A stretch of DNA of 30,188 bases. Origin: Brachionus koreanus (taxonomy: Eukaryota > Rotifera > Eurotatoria > Ploima > Brachionidae). The position numbers were made by a program, and so were the translations under genes. This document shows, piece after piece, positions 1-10,706 of the stretch. A model generated the notes under the pieces. It was not told the origin of the DNA. It saw only the letters and a program-made list of their open reading frames with translations, and made no database searches. Numbering within the stretch: position 1 is the first letter of the stretch; every line of letters begins with the position of its first letter. Location of the stretch: contig PJRA01000443.1 of assembly GCA_016987375.1 (NCBI GenBank), positions 679,536 through 709,723 on the forward strand. The letters run 5' to 3'.

Positions 1-89
1 CAAATAAATAATAAAATAAATAATAATTTTGCTAAGTAATATTTTGGTAAGTAGTTTTTTTTTCTATGTTTTCGATTAGAAAGCCTTCG

Positions 90-410
90 TTAAGAGTCGT
101 AGGATTTTTTCTTGTTTTCTATTGATTCAGAAATACAAAACTTTATTGAATCAGTTATTCCATGTTTCTTACATTCTGGATTGTTTAGTGAGATCTCTTT
201 GATTTTATCATTTATTTTTTCTTCAAGATCTTCTAGGCATTCTATGCTTTCGCTTCCTAGTAATTCGTTTAATTCACTAATTACCGATTTCTTGATAGTA
301 ATTTTTCTGTTTTGCATTAATTCTTTTAATAGACAGTCGACAAGTTCTTTTGTGAATTTATTAGTCCATTTCATTAAACTTAGGACTTTGAAATCCGACT
401 TTGTTAGCAA
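90..410 (-). CDS. hypothetical small protein, unrecognised
   Basis: I do not recognise this frame. It is open from 410, directly after an in-frame TGA, to a TAA at 92-90. The first in-frame ATG is at 374, which gives about 94 residues. The product would be charged and mostly helical. It starts MKWTNKFTKELVDC, has a Lys-rich stretch, then an acidic patch near ECLEDLEEKIND, and ends with a Lys/Ser-rich tail. No signal peptide or membrane helix is visible. Its GC content is somewhat higher than the surrounding DNA, which favours real or formerly real coding sequence. It could be a small gene, the last exon of a gene whose upstream exons I cannot place, or a decayed fragment. A plus-strand frame over the same bases looks like its shadow. 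Confidence 0.35.
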   Translation of the reverse strand: MLTKSDFKVLSLMKWTNKFTKELVDCLLKELMQNRKITIKKSVISELNELLGSESIECLEDLEEKINDKIKEISLNNPECKKHGITDSIKFCISESIENKKKSYDS

Positions 411-1738
411 TCAATTAATTATCATCACAATTGAAATCGAAATTTGTTTTATTTAAATGAATTTTACATTAAGACTTGTTTAAAAAATATATGCTATAAA
501 CGAATTTCAAAATTTACCATTAATATTTAAAAAATAATTTTAAAAAATCGAAATATATAGATTAAATCTTGCTTAATATTTAATTAAAATCTCTATAGGT
601 TTTGTAAAAAAAAAAAGTACACTGAAACAAGATCAAAAATTTCATCAAAAATTCTTTTTTAACAAATTCACTGTAAAATTTATGATATTCAACATTAAAC
701 TAATTTAACATCTTGGTTCAAAATAAGTTTTGTTTTTTCAAAAACATTTTTCATCTGGCTGAAAGAAAGGACTAAGTTTCCATTCCAAGTGGTCTAGGCT
801 TTGTCGAACTTTATTTTAAATGAATAAATAAGAAAAAAATTTTCATTTTTTTTTTTTTAAATTTTTGTTTTTATATTAAAAATGTACTATTTTAATTTGT
901 AGCAATTTTTTTTTGGTTCAACTAAAAGGTTTAGATCTCATTAAAGCGAATTAAGAGCTTCAAAGAATTTGAAATATTTATTAGAAGTTGTCACTTATGT
1001 TAAAACTAAGGAATCATGAATGCCGTAAAGCAAACAGTTCCTATTTTCTAATAGTATAGAATTTAGTATCTGAGAGCATTGGACAACTACGATTTGTTGG
1101 AGAAAGCATAAAAATCAAGGTATAAATCATATAATATTGTCTATTAAAATATTAATTCAAAATATTTTTTTAATTTTACAACTTTAGTCCTCCTTCAGAT
1201 TAAAGATTAAAGTTTAGTTATCTGATGGTTGAAGGAAAAAGAAGAATTATACAATGAAAAAGGATATGTAATCGAGTTTGAATCGGACCAACTAAAAAAA
1301 TAGAACATGTCATATGAACAAATTCAAGTAGATGAAGCCGCAAAACACATGTTTTGACTTGACACTTAACTGATCATTTGTTGATCGTATTGCAATAAGC
1401 CATTCATTCTCATTCTATTTCCTAAACTAATATTCAATTGACAGTACACTCTTCCTTAATTTATCTAATTAACACCTTAATTGAGCTTAATTAATATGTT
1501 GAAATTAAAAATTCACCTGATAATACTTGTTTATCATACACTCAATTGACTTTGCTGAGACATGTATTAGCTATGGACCAAAAATAAGAAGATTAGCCGA
1601 TTTCCGATTAGTTATGACTCTAATTTGTGAACTTAGTACCAACAGTTGCAAGATTTTATCCTATAAAAAACCATTCATCATCCCTAAGATCATCATCAAC
1701 TTCGTCTACAAGAACAAAAAAACCAAATCACTAAAAAA
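411..1738. other. intergenic DNA with a patch of exon-like fragments (940-1310)
   Basis: Most of this stretch is AT-rich and featureless. Between about 940 and 1310 the base composition is more balanced. Three short plus-strand frames there read like protein: one starting SELRASKNLKYLLEVV near 950, one with SIGQLRFVGESIKIK near 1075-1118 that ends at an AAG|GTATAA donor-like site, and one with EKEELYNEKGYVIEFESDQ near 1235-1300 that ends in TAG. They lie in different frames, and no complete exon chain could be assembled. They may be micro-exons of an unrecognised gene or the remains of one. Confidence 0.25.
1662..1668 (+). promoter_or_regulatory. TATA box of the homeobox gene
   Basis: TATAAAA lies 71-77 bases upstream of the homeobox start codon. 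A CA-rich, initiator-like stretch (atcatcatcaac) about 30 bases further on is a plausible transcription start. That would leave a 5' leader of about 45 bases. The spacing fits a classical RNA polymerase II core promoter, but TATA-like strings are common by chance in DNA this AT-rich. Confidence 0.45.
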
Positions 1739-2353
1739 ATGGAATATTACAATCTCAACCATCAAAACTTTAATTATTTTTATCCATACAATTATTATTA
1801 TAATTATCAATATCCGGCATATCAAAACTACGCATTTTCCTCAGATTACATACCTACTGTAGATTATTCTTACATTAACAATTCACTTAATAATGAGAAT
1901 TCATCAAACATAAATCAAACTGGAAGTACTTTAAATTCGAGTCCAAATTCCAATTCTACAAGCAACACTTTGACCAGTGACGACTCTCTCCGCAATTCGC
2001 CACAACCTAGCTATCCAAGTCCACAAACATCAGATAATTCTTCGCCTGAGACCAAACCAGAAAGTCAACCTAAACGAGAAACCAAGTCTAAAAGAAGATC
2101 GAGAACCCAATTTTCAAAGCAACAAATTGATACGCTTGAAGCAGTGTTTCAAAAATCACATTACCCAGAAGTTCATGTTGTAGATCGATTGTCGGATAAA
2201 CTAGGCCTCTCTATTGAAAGAATATCCGTATGGTTCCAGAACCGAAGAGCCAAATACAAAAAAACTAAAAAGCCAACTAATCTAGAATCAAATAATTTCG
2301 ATTCAAATTTAGTTGATTCTTTGTTTACAAAATCAAATTTTAATCAATATTAA
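1739..2353 (+). CDS. PRD-like (paired-like) homeodomain transcription factor
   Basis: A single-exon gene of 204 residues encodes a nuclear DNA-binding protein. The homeodomain spans residues 118-177 (2090-2269). It has the core residues L16, F20, W48, F49, N51 and R53, and the helix-3 string VWFQNRRAKYKK with Gln at position 50. The FQKSHYPEV stretch between helices 1 and 2 is typical of paired-like homeodomains. I see no paired box and no OAR tail. Residues 1-50 are Tyr/Asn-rich, residues 50-115 are Ser/Pro/Asn-rich, and a Lys/Arg cluster precedes the homeodomain. Position 46 is Ser, where Gln is usual in this class, so assignment to a named family (Otp, Shox, Dmbx and others) is not safe. 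The ATG at 1739 sits about 70 bases after a TATA box. The absence of an intron inside the homeobox is notable, because many PRD-class genes have one there. Confidence 0.93.
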   Translation: MEYYNLNHQNFNYFYPYNYYYNYQYPAYQNYAFSSDYIPTVDYSYINNSLNNENSSNINQTGSTLNSSPNSNSTSNTLTSDDSLRNSPQPSYPSPQTSDNSSPETKPESQPKRETKSKRRSRTQFSKQQIDTLEAVFQKSHYPEVHVVDRLSDKLGLSIERISVWFQNRRAKYKKTKKPTNLESNNFDSNLVDSLFTKSNFNQY

Positions 2354-2382
2354 ACTGAATTAAACCGCATCGGCTGTCAGGA

Positions 2383-2413
2383 ACAGGATGGTGAAAGTCA
2401 ACTCTCATCCTGT
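2383..2413 (+). other. 3' UTR stem-loop
   Basis: Thirty bases after the homeobox stop codon, ACAGGATG (2383-2390) and CATCCTGT (2406-2413) form a perfect 8-bp stem with a 15-base loop. The area is clearly richer in GC than the flanks. It would lie in the 3' UTR of the homeobox mRNA and could be a stability or translation element. Function is inferred from structure only. Confidence 0.5.
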
Positions 2414-2521
2414 ATATAAAATTTTTTTTTTAAAAACTATTTATTTATTTTCTAATAATTATGTTTATGCTTTTCTCTTTTTTTTTTCTCTATGTATATA
2501 AATTGTTTTGAATATTAAAAA

Positions 2522-2527
2522 AATAAA
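2522..2527 (+). terminator. polyadenylation signal of the homeobox gene
   Basis: AATAAA about 170 bases after the stop codon is the first canonical poly(A) signal downstream of the gene. T-rich sequence before it and scattered T/GT-rich sequence after it fit, but such hexamers are frequent in this composition. Confidence 0.4.
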
Positions 2528-2529
2528 AT

Positions 2530-5500
2530 ATTCCTTAGTAAAAATCTCTGGATAATTTAATAAGCCACAAATGTAGATTATAAATTTTAATGGACCAATT
2601 TTTTATATCGGTCCCTGTATATATATATGTAAATGCACAAATCAGACACTGAGCCTGATTGCTAGATTATTATTTTTATTATTAAATAATGATATTTACT
2701 TACTTGATTTAAATTATTTATTTAAATATAAATGAATTAAATGACTTTTTAAGATTCGTATTTTGGAAGACTACTATTAGTGCTTAATTTTTAAAAGCAA
2801 AGGGAACATTAAGCTCTTTTATTTTTTTAAATAAAAAAGCAATTAAATTTGTAAATTAACAATTATTGGTTTTAAGTCAGGCTTAAATAACACAAATATT
2901 ATATTTTACACTATTAATATATTTTAGGTAAAAATAATTGAATTTGAAATCATTAATAATAAAGAATTGATGGAAGCATAAGATTTTTTTAAATTTGACT
3001 AGACATCATATTAAGTTAATGTGTTTTTTGTTTATATTAAACTAAACATTAAAATAAAAAATGATATTTTATTTTCTTTCATATTTTTTTTTTAGTTTAT
3101 TTGAAATTAAAAAAAAAACAAAATTCTTGATAGATCTATTTAAGACAGAGTCTTGGCCACAAATTTTAATCGAAATATGATAAATCAGTTAAGTTTTGTA
3201 ATTTTTTTTCAATAAATGTTGAAAAGTTTTTCATAAATGAGCATAGAGATCATTAAGATTGTTTTAAAGCTTAATCTACTTAGAAAACATTTTTTTCCTG
3301 TTTATTTGTTCCAAGTTCATCTATTCTTAATTCACATTTTGAAGTGTCAATCGAATTTTTTTTTTCATCGAACCATTTACAAGACAAATTGAAAGTTTTG
3401 ATTAAAAGGAACAAAGTCATCAAAAAATTTTTTATTTCCCATAATAAATTGTTATAATTAATGTAAAATAAATGGAAAAAAAACAAACTTTTTTATTTAT
3501 TTATTCAATTAACGCCAATTCCAGGAATGGAACATAGATTTTAAAATCAAAATTAGATGTATTAATTTTTTTGTTACTTTAATAAAGATTAGATATTAGA
3601 AGGAAACTATTTTATGCATTATTTTAAAAAACATGGTTTATGTTTACAATTTAATGCTTATTTATCTAATTATCCTCTTCATTCTTTTAATATTAGAGCA
3701 AATAAAAAGAAATAAAATTTGAGTTTCAGTAATAACACACTTACAGTAGCTAAAAAATTAAAGGATATGCATTTTAGACTATAGTGTTTATTCGACACTT
3801 TAATCAAAAAATAAATATCTCTATTGATTCATAATAGAAAAGAAAAAATTTTCCAAACAGAAAATTTAAAACTGGTCAGTTTATTTTGATCTCTGAATTT
3901 TTTACAGATATCTTTTTTTTTCAATTTAAAAAAAATAAATTTTTCTAAATTAAAATTTACTAAAAAAAAAAAGAAACTGTGTTGCATTTTTTTGCAGTAT
4001 ATTTTTTTTATATTCTATTTTATTTTAGTAGATTTGAATTTATAAAAATTTTTCCTTTTTCTTTTGTTTTTTTTTTTATTTCACAATTCTATTTTGAAGC
4101 TTCTTTTCTAAAACTGGCACATTAACTTAATTCTAAATAAAATTTATAAGTTCAAAAAAAAATTTAATAGTTTTATTTATTTATTTTAATATTTAAAAAT
4201 TCATGTAGTCTTATTAATACCAGAGGTTTATATTGAAAAAAAAAACAAAAATTATTTATTTCTTTTACAAAGCATTGGCTTGGATCAAAAGAATGCAAAA
4301 GTCGTGTAAAATTTTTTAGCTAAATAAAATTGTGATGAAAAATTTAATGTTTTTTATGTGACTATAAAGTTCGTGATCGAAGATAAAAATGAATTAACAC
4401 AGAAAGTTTCGTGATCAATTCAACAAAATTCATAGACAAAAATAATTCCCACTCATAGGATTTAGCTTACATTTTTTATTTTATTTTTTTATTACCTAAA
4501 TACACTTAAATTGAATTGATAGCTAGACTTGATAAATTTATTTTATTAAACACTTTAATGTTCAATGGTGGTCCTAAAAATCCAAAAATTAAATGAAACA
4601 AAAAAACATTTAATTTAATGAATTTTAATTTAATTAATTTTAAAATTTGATATGACAAAGAACAATATATAGGATAGATTTAACAGGAACTGCTTTTTTT
4701 TTGTTCAAGAAGCTCAGTAATTATATAACAACATCTATCCATTAATAAAATTCTCTTATGCCATTTTCTTAAAGCTTTACTGTAAGCAACGCTTTTCAAT
4801 ATCAAAAATATATGCTCAAGCTATTCTTTATGTTTGTTCCGAATTACAGGGAATCGAATAAAAAATCAATAATTAAACAATTTCAGGACTCATAATTGGG
4901 TATAATTTATCTTAGGTGGTTTTTTATTTTAAATACCTAGAATTGAATGACACACGTTTAAATATATTAAAATTTTTATCTCCTAATGTCTTTTTGTCTA
5001 TATTCACTCTATTCAGAGCGTTCAAGTGGCATTTTTGATCATTTTTCGTTTACTTTAATTAAAAAAAAATTGATTTTTCTTTTTTTTTTTTGAATAGTTA
5101 AATGTTAAATGTACCAAAGATGTGATGAAATTAAAAAGAGAAAAAATCAAAAGTTAACTAATTCTTAGCTAATAGCATAAATAGAAGAAACGTCATTTGT
5201 TGCTGTAGGGACATGTATCTCTCGAGCTTTACAATTTAATAAAATTTATTAATTTTTCAATTCAGTAAATGTTAAGATCAAAATTTAATTCAAAATAAAA
5301 TCAGCTAATTGTCAAATAGAAAATTTAATCAAATATTAATTTTTAAAGAATTCAGTCTAAGTGTCTTTTTTCAACCATTCGCACAACAAAGCATATTTTT
5401 ATCACGTTTAAGTTGTTGTTTTTCCATAATGATCCTATAAATTTAGACTTAGTATTTTTTTTTAGAAAATTTATTAATTATTTATTTACTAAATTTTTTT

Positions 5501-6400
5501 TTTTCACAAGCCTAGTAATGAGATATTAAATAAATAGATTAGAGAAAAATAGCGAGAATGAGTGAAGAGTTAGACTTGAAAAAGATTTTGATGCTGATGA
5601 AGATGAAGATGGCCAATTTTGTGTAAATAATTTTGAAAAAATGAAATTAAAAATCCACCGGATTGAAAAATTTAGTGAAAATAATTTGAAAGCGCTGCTT
5701 TCGGCTGTCTTTTGAATTTAATCTTAGTATTAATCGGATTTCCTTGTTTGATGTATCCATTCAAATCTATTTGTATTTTGGGCAGGATATAAATTTGAAA
5801 ATTTTCTAAAAACATGAAATTAATTCTTGTGTAATTTTCCAAGAATTTGTCAATGCTTCAACTAAAAAAAGAAAGTCTTTTAGGCTTCAAAGCAGCTTAA
5901 TTTGGCCAGACAATTCATTTTTCCATCAGCATTTTCTAACTAAACACTAATCTTAAAATTTTTCCTCTTTGAAATTCAATAAATTTAAAATGTATATAAA
6001 AATGACATTTATTTTATCAGCTAAATAGCAAATAAAGTAGAGTGAATGAAACAAAATTCGTCCTGGACCATAGAGATAATCAGCGGTGCACGATTCGGCC
6101 TCAAATTAGACTGCAAGCCGAGCCGCTACACTTGGCGTTTGAACACAATGGCTGCATTTCGTGCTAGCGCTAAATTATAAAAAAATTTCTTTTACTTTTA
6201 TGTCTGTTCATTTTTTGATAAGGCACTGTCAATTATTTTAAATCAATGATAAATTTTTAGAGAGTTAAGCACTAAAAAGGAATCGAAAACAAAAATAAAA
6301 TAAAACATAAGTTTAATTAATCAAAGTTTATTATTAATAAATATAAAATATAAAAAACGACATAAGCTCAAGCATTCAGAGCTTCAATTTTGAACAATAG
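2530..6400. other. long AT-rich intergenic region
   Basis: There are many homopolymer A and T runs and no convincing gene. A short frame at about 5550-5715 (+) reads with an acidic stretch (DFDADEDEDGQF) and ends in TGA. An overlapping frame at about 5690-5790 contains a hydrophobic run (CLLNLILVLIGFPCLMYPF). That run could be a lost or unplaced membrane-anchor exon of the SYT14/16-like gene downstream, but I could not join it by a convincing splice site. The GC-richer patch at 6055-6175 is listed separately. Confidence 0.5.
6082..6127. other. GC-rich bulged hairpin
   Basis: This lies within a patch (about 6055-6175) of much higher GC than its surroundings. AGCGG (6082-6086) can pair with CCGCT (6123-6127), and TCGGC (6095-6099) with GCCGA (6117-6121). 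The left arm carries an 8-base bulge. The patch also holds a 41-codon open frame on the plus strand. It could be a structured leader or promoter-proximal element of the SYT14/16-like gene 280 bases downstream, or an unrelated structured RNA. It does not fold as a tRNA by eye. Confidence 0.35.
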
Positions 6401-6408
6401 ATGAAAAC

Positions 6409-9400
6409 ATGCTCTCCAAATACATGTGCATACCGTTCTACTACAACCAAGGTAAATTTTTTACTTTTACATTTATGTATAATTAATGTAAGTTCATAAA
6501 ATAAATACGCATCTTACTTTATTTTATTTTATTGTTTTAAACTCGTGCTGAGAGCTAACTGTTTATTTGGTTTTTAAACATTAAGAAAAACGAGAAAAAG
6601 CATGCTGCGCTAGTCCTTAGTCGAAGTGAAGCACTAGCGAATCTATGCCTAGTAGTAAGCAGATACGGTTTAGTCCGCCAAATTATTTTTGAAATATTTT
6701 TTTTTAAATTTATATCTGTGCTTTTTTTTCTAATTAATTAATTTTATTTGTCATATTTGATCAACAAGAATTTATCTAAAAAAAAAATCAATCAAATCCT
6801 TCAAAAAAATAAATTTTTTAAAATAAAAAACTGAATAAACAATTTTTTCCATATTATTTTATTAGTAATAATAAAAAAAATAAATACACCTAAGGCTGTG
6901 CAAAGAAAAAAATTTAGATTTATAAAAATAATAAGATAAAAAAAAAGGAGCTCTCTCATTCAAGTATTCAAGATCAAATGTCATTTAAAAAGATAAAATG
7001 TTTTCTAAATCGTAGGAAATGTTTTTTTCTTAGTTGAATGCCTAAAGAGTTTAAATTAAGGCTATGGTCTTGGCGATGTGACATCAGACGAAGACGACAA
7101 CCCAGCTCACAACGATGCCAGAATCGAGCTAAACTCAATTATGCCTTTGAAAAAGTATTATCCAGCACAAAAGCTAACAACAGAGCCGAGTAAGCTGAGC
7201 ACCTCGGCCATTTCGTCCACAGACATATTCAAGAGTCCAGTGAAGCGCGCTGAATTGGCTCCCTCACAAGATGCTAGTCAGCCGCCACTCACCACTCAAC
7301 TTCTATCTACATCTGTACCGATCAATTCCACATCGGCCAATTCTCTCAAGAGTTTTTCTCCTTGTTCTCCAAAAAACAGCTCTCTCTTATCAGTAGCTTT
7401 ATTAAAAAAACTTTCTTTTAATCTTGACACATCAAATGAAACTCATGATTGTCAAGAAAATAATTTAGAAAAAAGTCAGTCAACTTGCCTAGATCTTAAT
7501 TTATTCTATTTTTTTTTCTAATTGGATTTTTTCTTATTTAAGCAAACAACTATTGTCACAAAGAAGAAGAATCTGATACAGCAGAAAAGCTTCAAAATTC
7601 AAGTGAAAAATTAATCAAACAAAATACGCCATCACCGAACACTGTCGAAAATTCGCCCAATTGGAGCAGTAGCCCCGGGCTTAGCAATCAAGAGGAGAGT
7701 GACGATAGAAAATCGCCTCTAAATTCACAAATACCAGCCATATTGACCGAACACAAGTCAAGTTTGAAGCAAAAAGTCAGCACAAAAAGCAAAAAGCTCA
7801 AGAAAATGATGAAAAAAGTATCCAGGTCTCAATCGCCATCCGTTTCAAAAAGCTATGAGGAAGACAGACGTCAGTATTTTTTGAATACGTACACTGGACA
7901 GGTCAAGGATCATGCCGTAAAAGCAGACAATTTGTATCAAGGACAAAATTTTTTGTCACCCAGGCGACAATCTCATTTGGCACTAAGCTTGGACACTTAC
8001 AAACGAATGCTAGCTCAAAAGCTATCCAAAGAAAAAGCTATCGAGTTAGATGATTCAAGTAATGGCGTTAATAGCGCCAATTCTAGTCCTAAGATTACTC
8101 CAAAAATTCTGAGAACAGCTCCTAGTTTTAGAGAATCTTTTAGTGCATCCAATACTCCACTAATTGTCAGAGTAAATATATTTAAAAATAAATTTTATTT
8201 TTTTGTTTATTCTAAACTTAAATAAATCTATTCAAAAGTTTAAATTTAAAAAAAAATTTTTATTAACTTTAATTTTCAATAGAGATTGACTAAACAAGCG
8301 AGTATATTCGATACTTCCTATTTGAGTGTGAACCCATGCGGCAGGATTTGTCTGCGCTTGTATTGGGACAAAAATACACACGTACTAACTGTGACCATAA
8401 TTCAATCGAACAAAATTTTGTTCAGCGAGAGGCCAAAATCTGTGACCAAAATTCAATTTCATGTTACTTTATTAAATCAAGAAAAAGCACCCAAATACAA
8501 AACTAGCACCAAGGAATACAATGATATTTTGAACTTTGATGAAAATTTTTACTTTCCAAATATAGAAAAAAGTACTTTAAAATAGAAAATAAATTTTTTG
8601 TTGTCTGTAGTTTTTTTTTTTTATCATTATTGTAGACGATTTGCCCGAGTTAAGCATTGTAATTTATTTGTATGTCAAAGAAACGTTTGGAACAAGCAGG
8701 TCTTTGAGTCAAGCGTTGTACAATCTTGGAAATTTGACACTAAATGATCAAAATAATTATGTTACTCTAAATTTTGAAGAATTTAAAGTTGACTTGAAAA
8801 ATATTTTTTTTTTTTTTAATTTTAATGGAAAATTTTTTAGAAAAAATCTGATTCGAGTCAAAATTTAGACGAAATATCTTCTGTAAACTCAGTGCCATCT
8901 TTAAACAGTCTGACAAATAAAACCGAAAGGCCGGAGATTTTGATAGGGCTGAAGTATGACGCTCTATTGGGAAATTTAGTTGTAAAAATCCACAGAGGCA
9001 GCAATTTAATTGATCGAACCATACCAGACAAATCTCCGAGTATTTTTTTAAAATGATTTTATTTTTTTTTAAATTTTCAATACAAAAAAAAGGCACTTTT
9101 GTAAGGATTAGCCTGACAGTGGACAATGTTGAGACAAAGTATCAAACATCACTAAAAAAATCAAAATCAAATCCGGTCTATGATGAAACATTTGAATTCA
9201 ATCTAGCTGCATATCAAGTGGAAAATGCACGCTTAATTATCTTTGTATATTCGAAGAGACTCTTGACAAGCAAAAATTTAATTGGATGCATAATTTTTGG
9301 TAATTAAAGATAAAAATCAAGACAAAAATATTCTTTTTTAAATAATTTTAATTAGATGATCAGCCAGGGCATGATGAGTACGTGTCACATCTGCGTTCTG

Positions 9401-9453
9401 CCATAGCAAGCGAAGGTGAAATGGTACAAAAGTGGCATCCTCTAATAAATTAG
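6409..9453 (+). CDS. SYT14/16-like: synaptotagmin-14/16-like double C2 protein
   Basis: Eight exons join without a phase conflict: 6409-6451, 7061-7474, 7543-8171, 8283-8571, 8636-8787, 8841-9039, 9093-9299 and 9356-9453. They encode about 676 residues. After a Ser-rich linker come two C2 domains. C2A (about 382-505) begins RICLRLYWD. C2B (about 541-676) begins PEILIGLKYD, has the NPVYDETFEF strand and ends with WHPLIN. This order and the C2B start and end match vertebrate SYT14/SYT16, which act in membrane trafficking without binding calcium. The acidic calcium-ligand loops are likewise poor here (YSKRLLTSKN in C2B). Most introns are 53-111 nt; the first is 609 nt. The SYT14 family has an N-terminal membrane anchor. 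None is present in these exons, so an upstream exon may be missing and the ATG at 6409 may be internal. An ATG in another frame lies at 6401. Confidence 0.88.
6608..6639. repeat. short inverted repeat inside intron 1 of the SYT14/16-like gene
   Basis: CGCTAGT (6608-6614) and ACTAGCG (6633-6639) form a perfect 7-bp stem with an 18-base loop. It sits in a GC-richer patch (about 6595-6690) within the otherwise AT-rich first intron. Such patches in first introns are often regulatory, but nothing here identifies a factor. Confidence 0.35.
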
Positions 9454-10706
9454 ATATTTTAACTTGTTGGCCAATCCATCTAAATTTACACATTTACAAT
9501 CAAAATATTTTTATGTTTTTATATTTCTTTGATAAAATAAAAAAAAAATTTTCTCAATTTGATTTTTGTTTTATTGAACATACTTTTACTTAAAATAATT
9601 TTGTATTAGTGAACTCGATTACCTTCTAATCCAAAATTGAGAATTTTCATATATTAAAAATTCTATATGATCTCTTCTACTTGACTAATTTTTGAAATTG
9701 AAATATTTTTCATAATTTTCTTTATATCAGTTTAACTTGTGTGTGTTTTTTTTTTGTTTTGTCAATGAAGCTTATGTCTAAAAAATAATAATAATTAGGG
9801 AAAAATGAACGAAAATAGTTTGCAATAAAAATCTAAAAATAAAATTTAAAAGTTGGTTTTTGTCTTTTAAATAAACGACTTCAAATTTGATGACGATAAA
9901 GTTGGGAAAATTTTCTATAAAACAATTCTTTTCAACAAAAAAAAAGAAAGTTTTGTTTACATTAGTACCCTAACTTAAACGCTCAGAGTTAGTTAACTAA
10001 TCTAGTAATGTCGACAGAGATGTCGCTATATCACAAGTTTGTCCAATATTATTTAGAAATTAATTAATTTATAAAATTTTTTTTTCAGATTTTTGGTTGA
10101 AAAAATTTTCTAAAATGATTAAATTTATTTAACTTAAAACAAAATAAAGATGTAACATAAATAGGCGAAAAATAATTCTTCGCCAAAACTGAATGCTCTT
10201 CCAAATTTCATGTCTTATGTCATTAAATTTATAAAATAAAAACTCTAAATGAAAATTTTGAAATTTCTGTACTGTAACGTCATTATTGGATTAACAAAAA
10301 AATAAGTAGAATTTTTTAATTCGCACTCGTCCTAATAATTTGCTAGAAATTTTAATTGATACAATGGATTTTTTTCCACTCTCGAAAACAAAAAGATAAA
10401 ATTTTTTCTTTAAATTGACATTATGTATTATTTGGATGAATGAATTTAAATTTAATGCCTTTTTTAAAAACATAGAAACAAACTTTAGTGCCAAAAATTA
10501 AAACTAAATAAAAAATTTTTGATTAATAAAATTTGCATAATAATTCCATTCAAACCAAAAATAAAAAAAAAAAAATAAGTATAAAATCGATCTTTTTTTC
10601 AAATTATTTAGCTCAAAAAATATATATTTTTTTTTATTTTTATTTTATTCAATTTAAAATTAAATTATCAATAAAAATTTTACAAACCAATGTTCAATGT
10701 GTTGAC
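9454..10706. other. intergenic DNA; poly(A) signal at 9536-9541
   Basis: AATAAA at 9536-9541, 83 bases after the SYT14/16-like stop codon, is a suitable poly(A) signal. The rest is AT-rich spacer without a recognisable gene. The open frame running into the next gene from 10533 is low-complexity Lys/Phe/Tyr-rich sequence and is probably untranslated leader. Confidence 0.5.

Noticed and set aside
112..456. Plus-strand open frame opposite the small minus-strand gene
   Set aside because: It is Phe/Ile/Leu/Ser-rich, with the bias expected of a shadow frame, and has no domain.
1527..1862. Open frame overlapping the homeobox promoter and N-terminus
   Set aside because: It runs across the TATA box and ends inside the homeobox coding region, and its composition is Ile/Thr-rich low complexity.
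6082..6127. A tRNA gene in the GC-rich patch
   Set aside because: Arms, anticodon loop and A/B boxes could not be arranged into a cloverleaf.
7078..7521. Open frame read as a stand-alone gene
   Set aside because: It has no ATG start and ends in intron sequence. It is the second exon of the SYT14/16-like gene, with matching phases on both sides.
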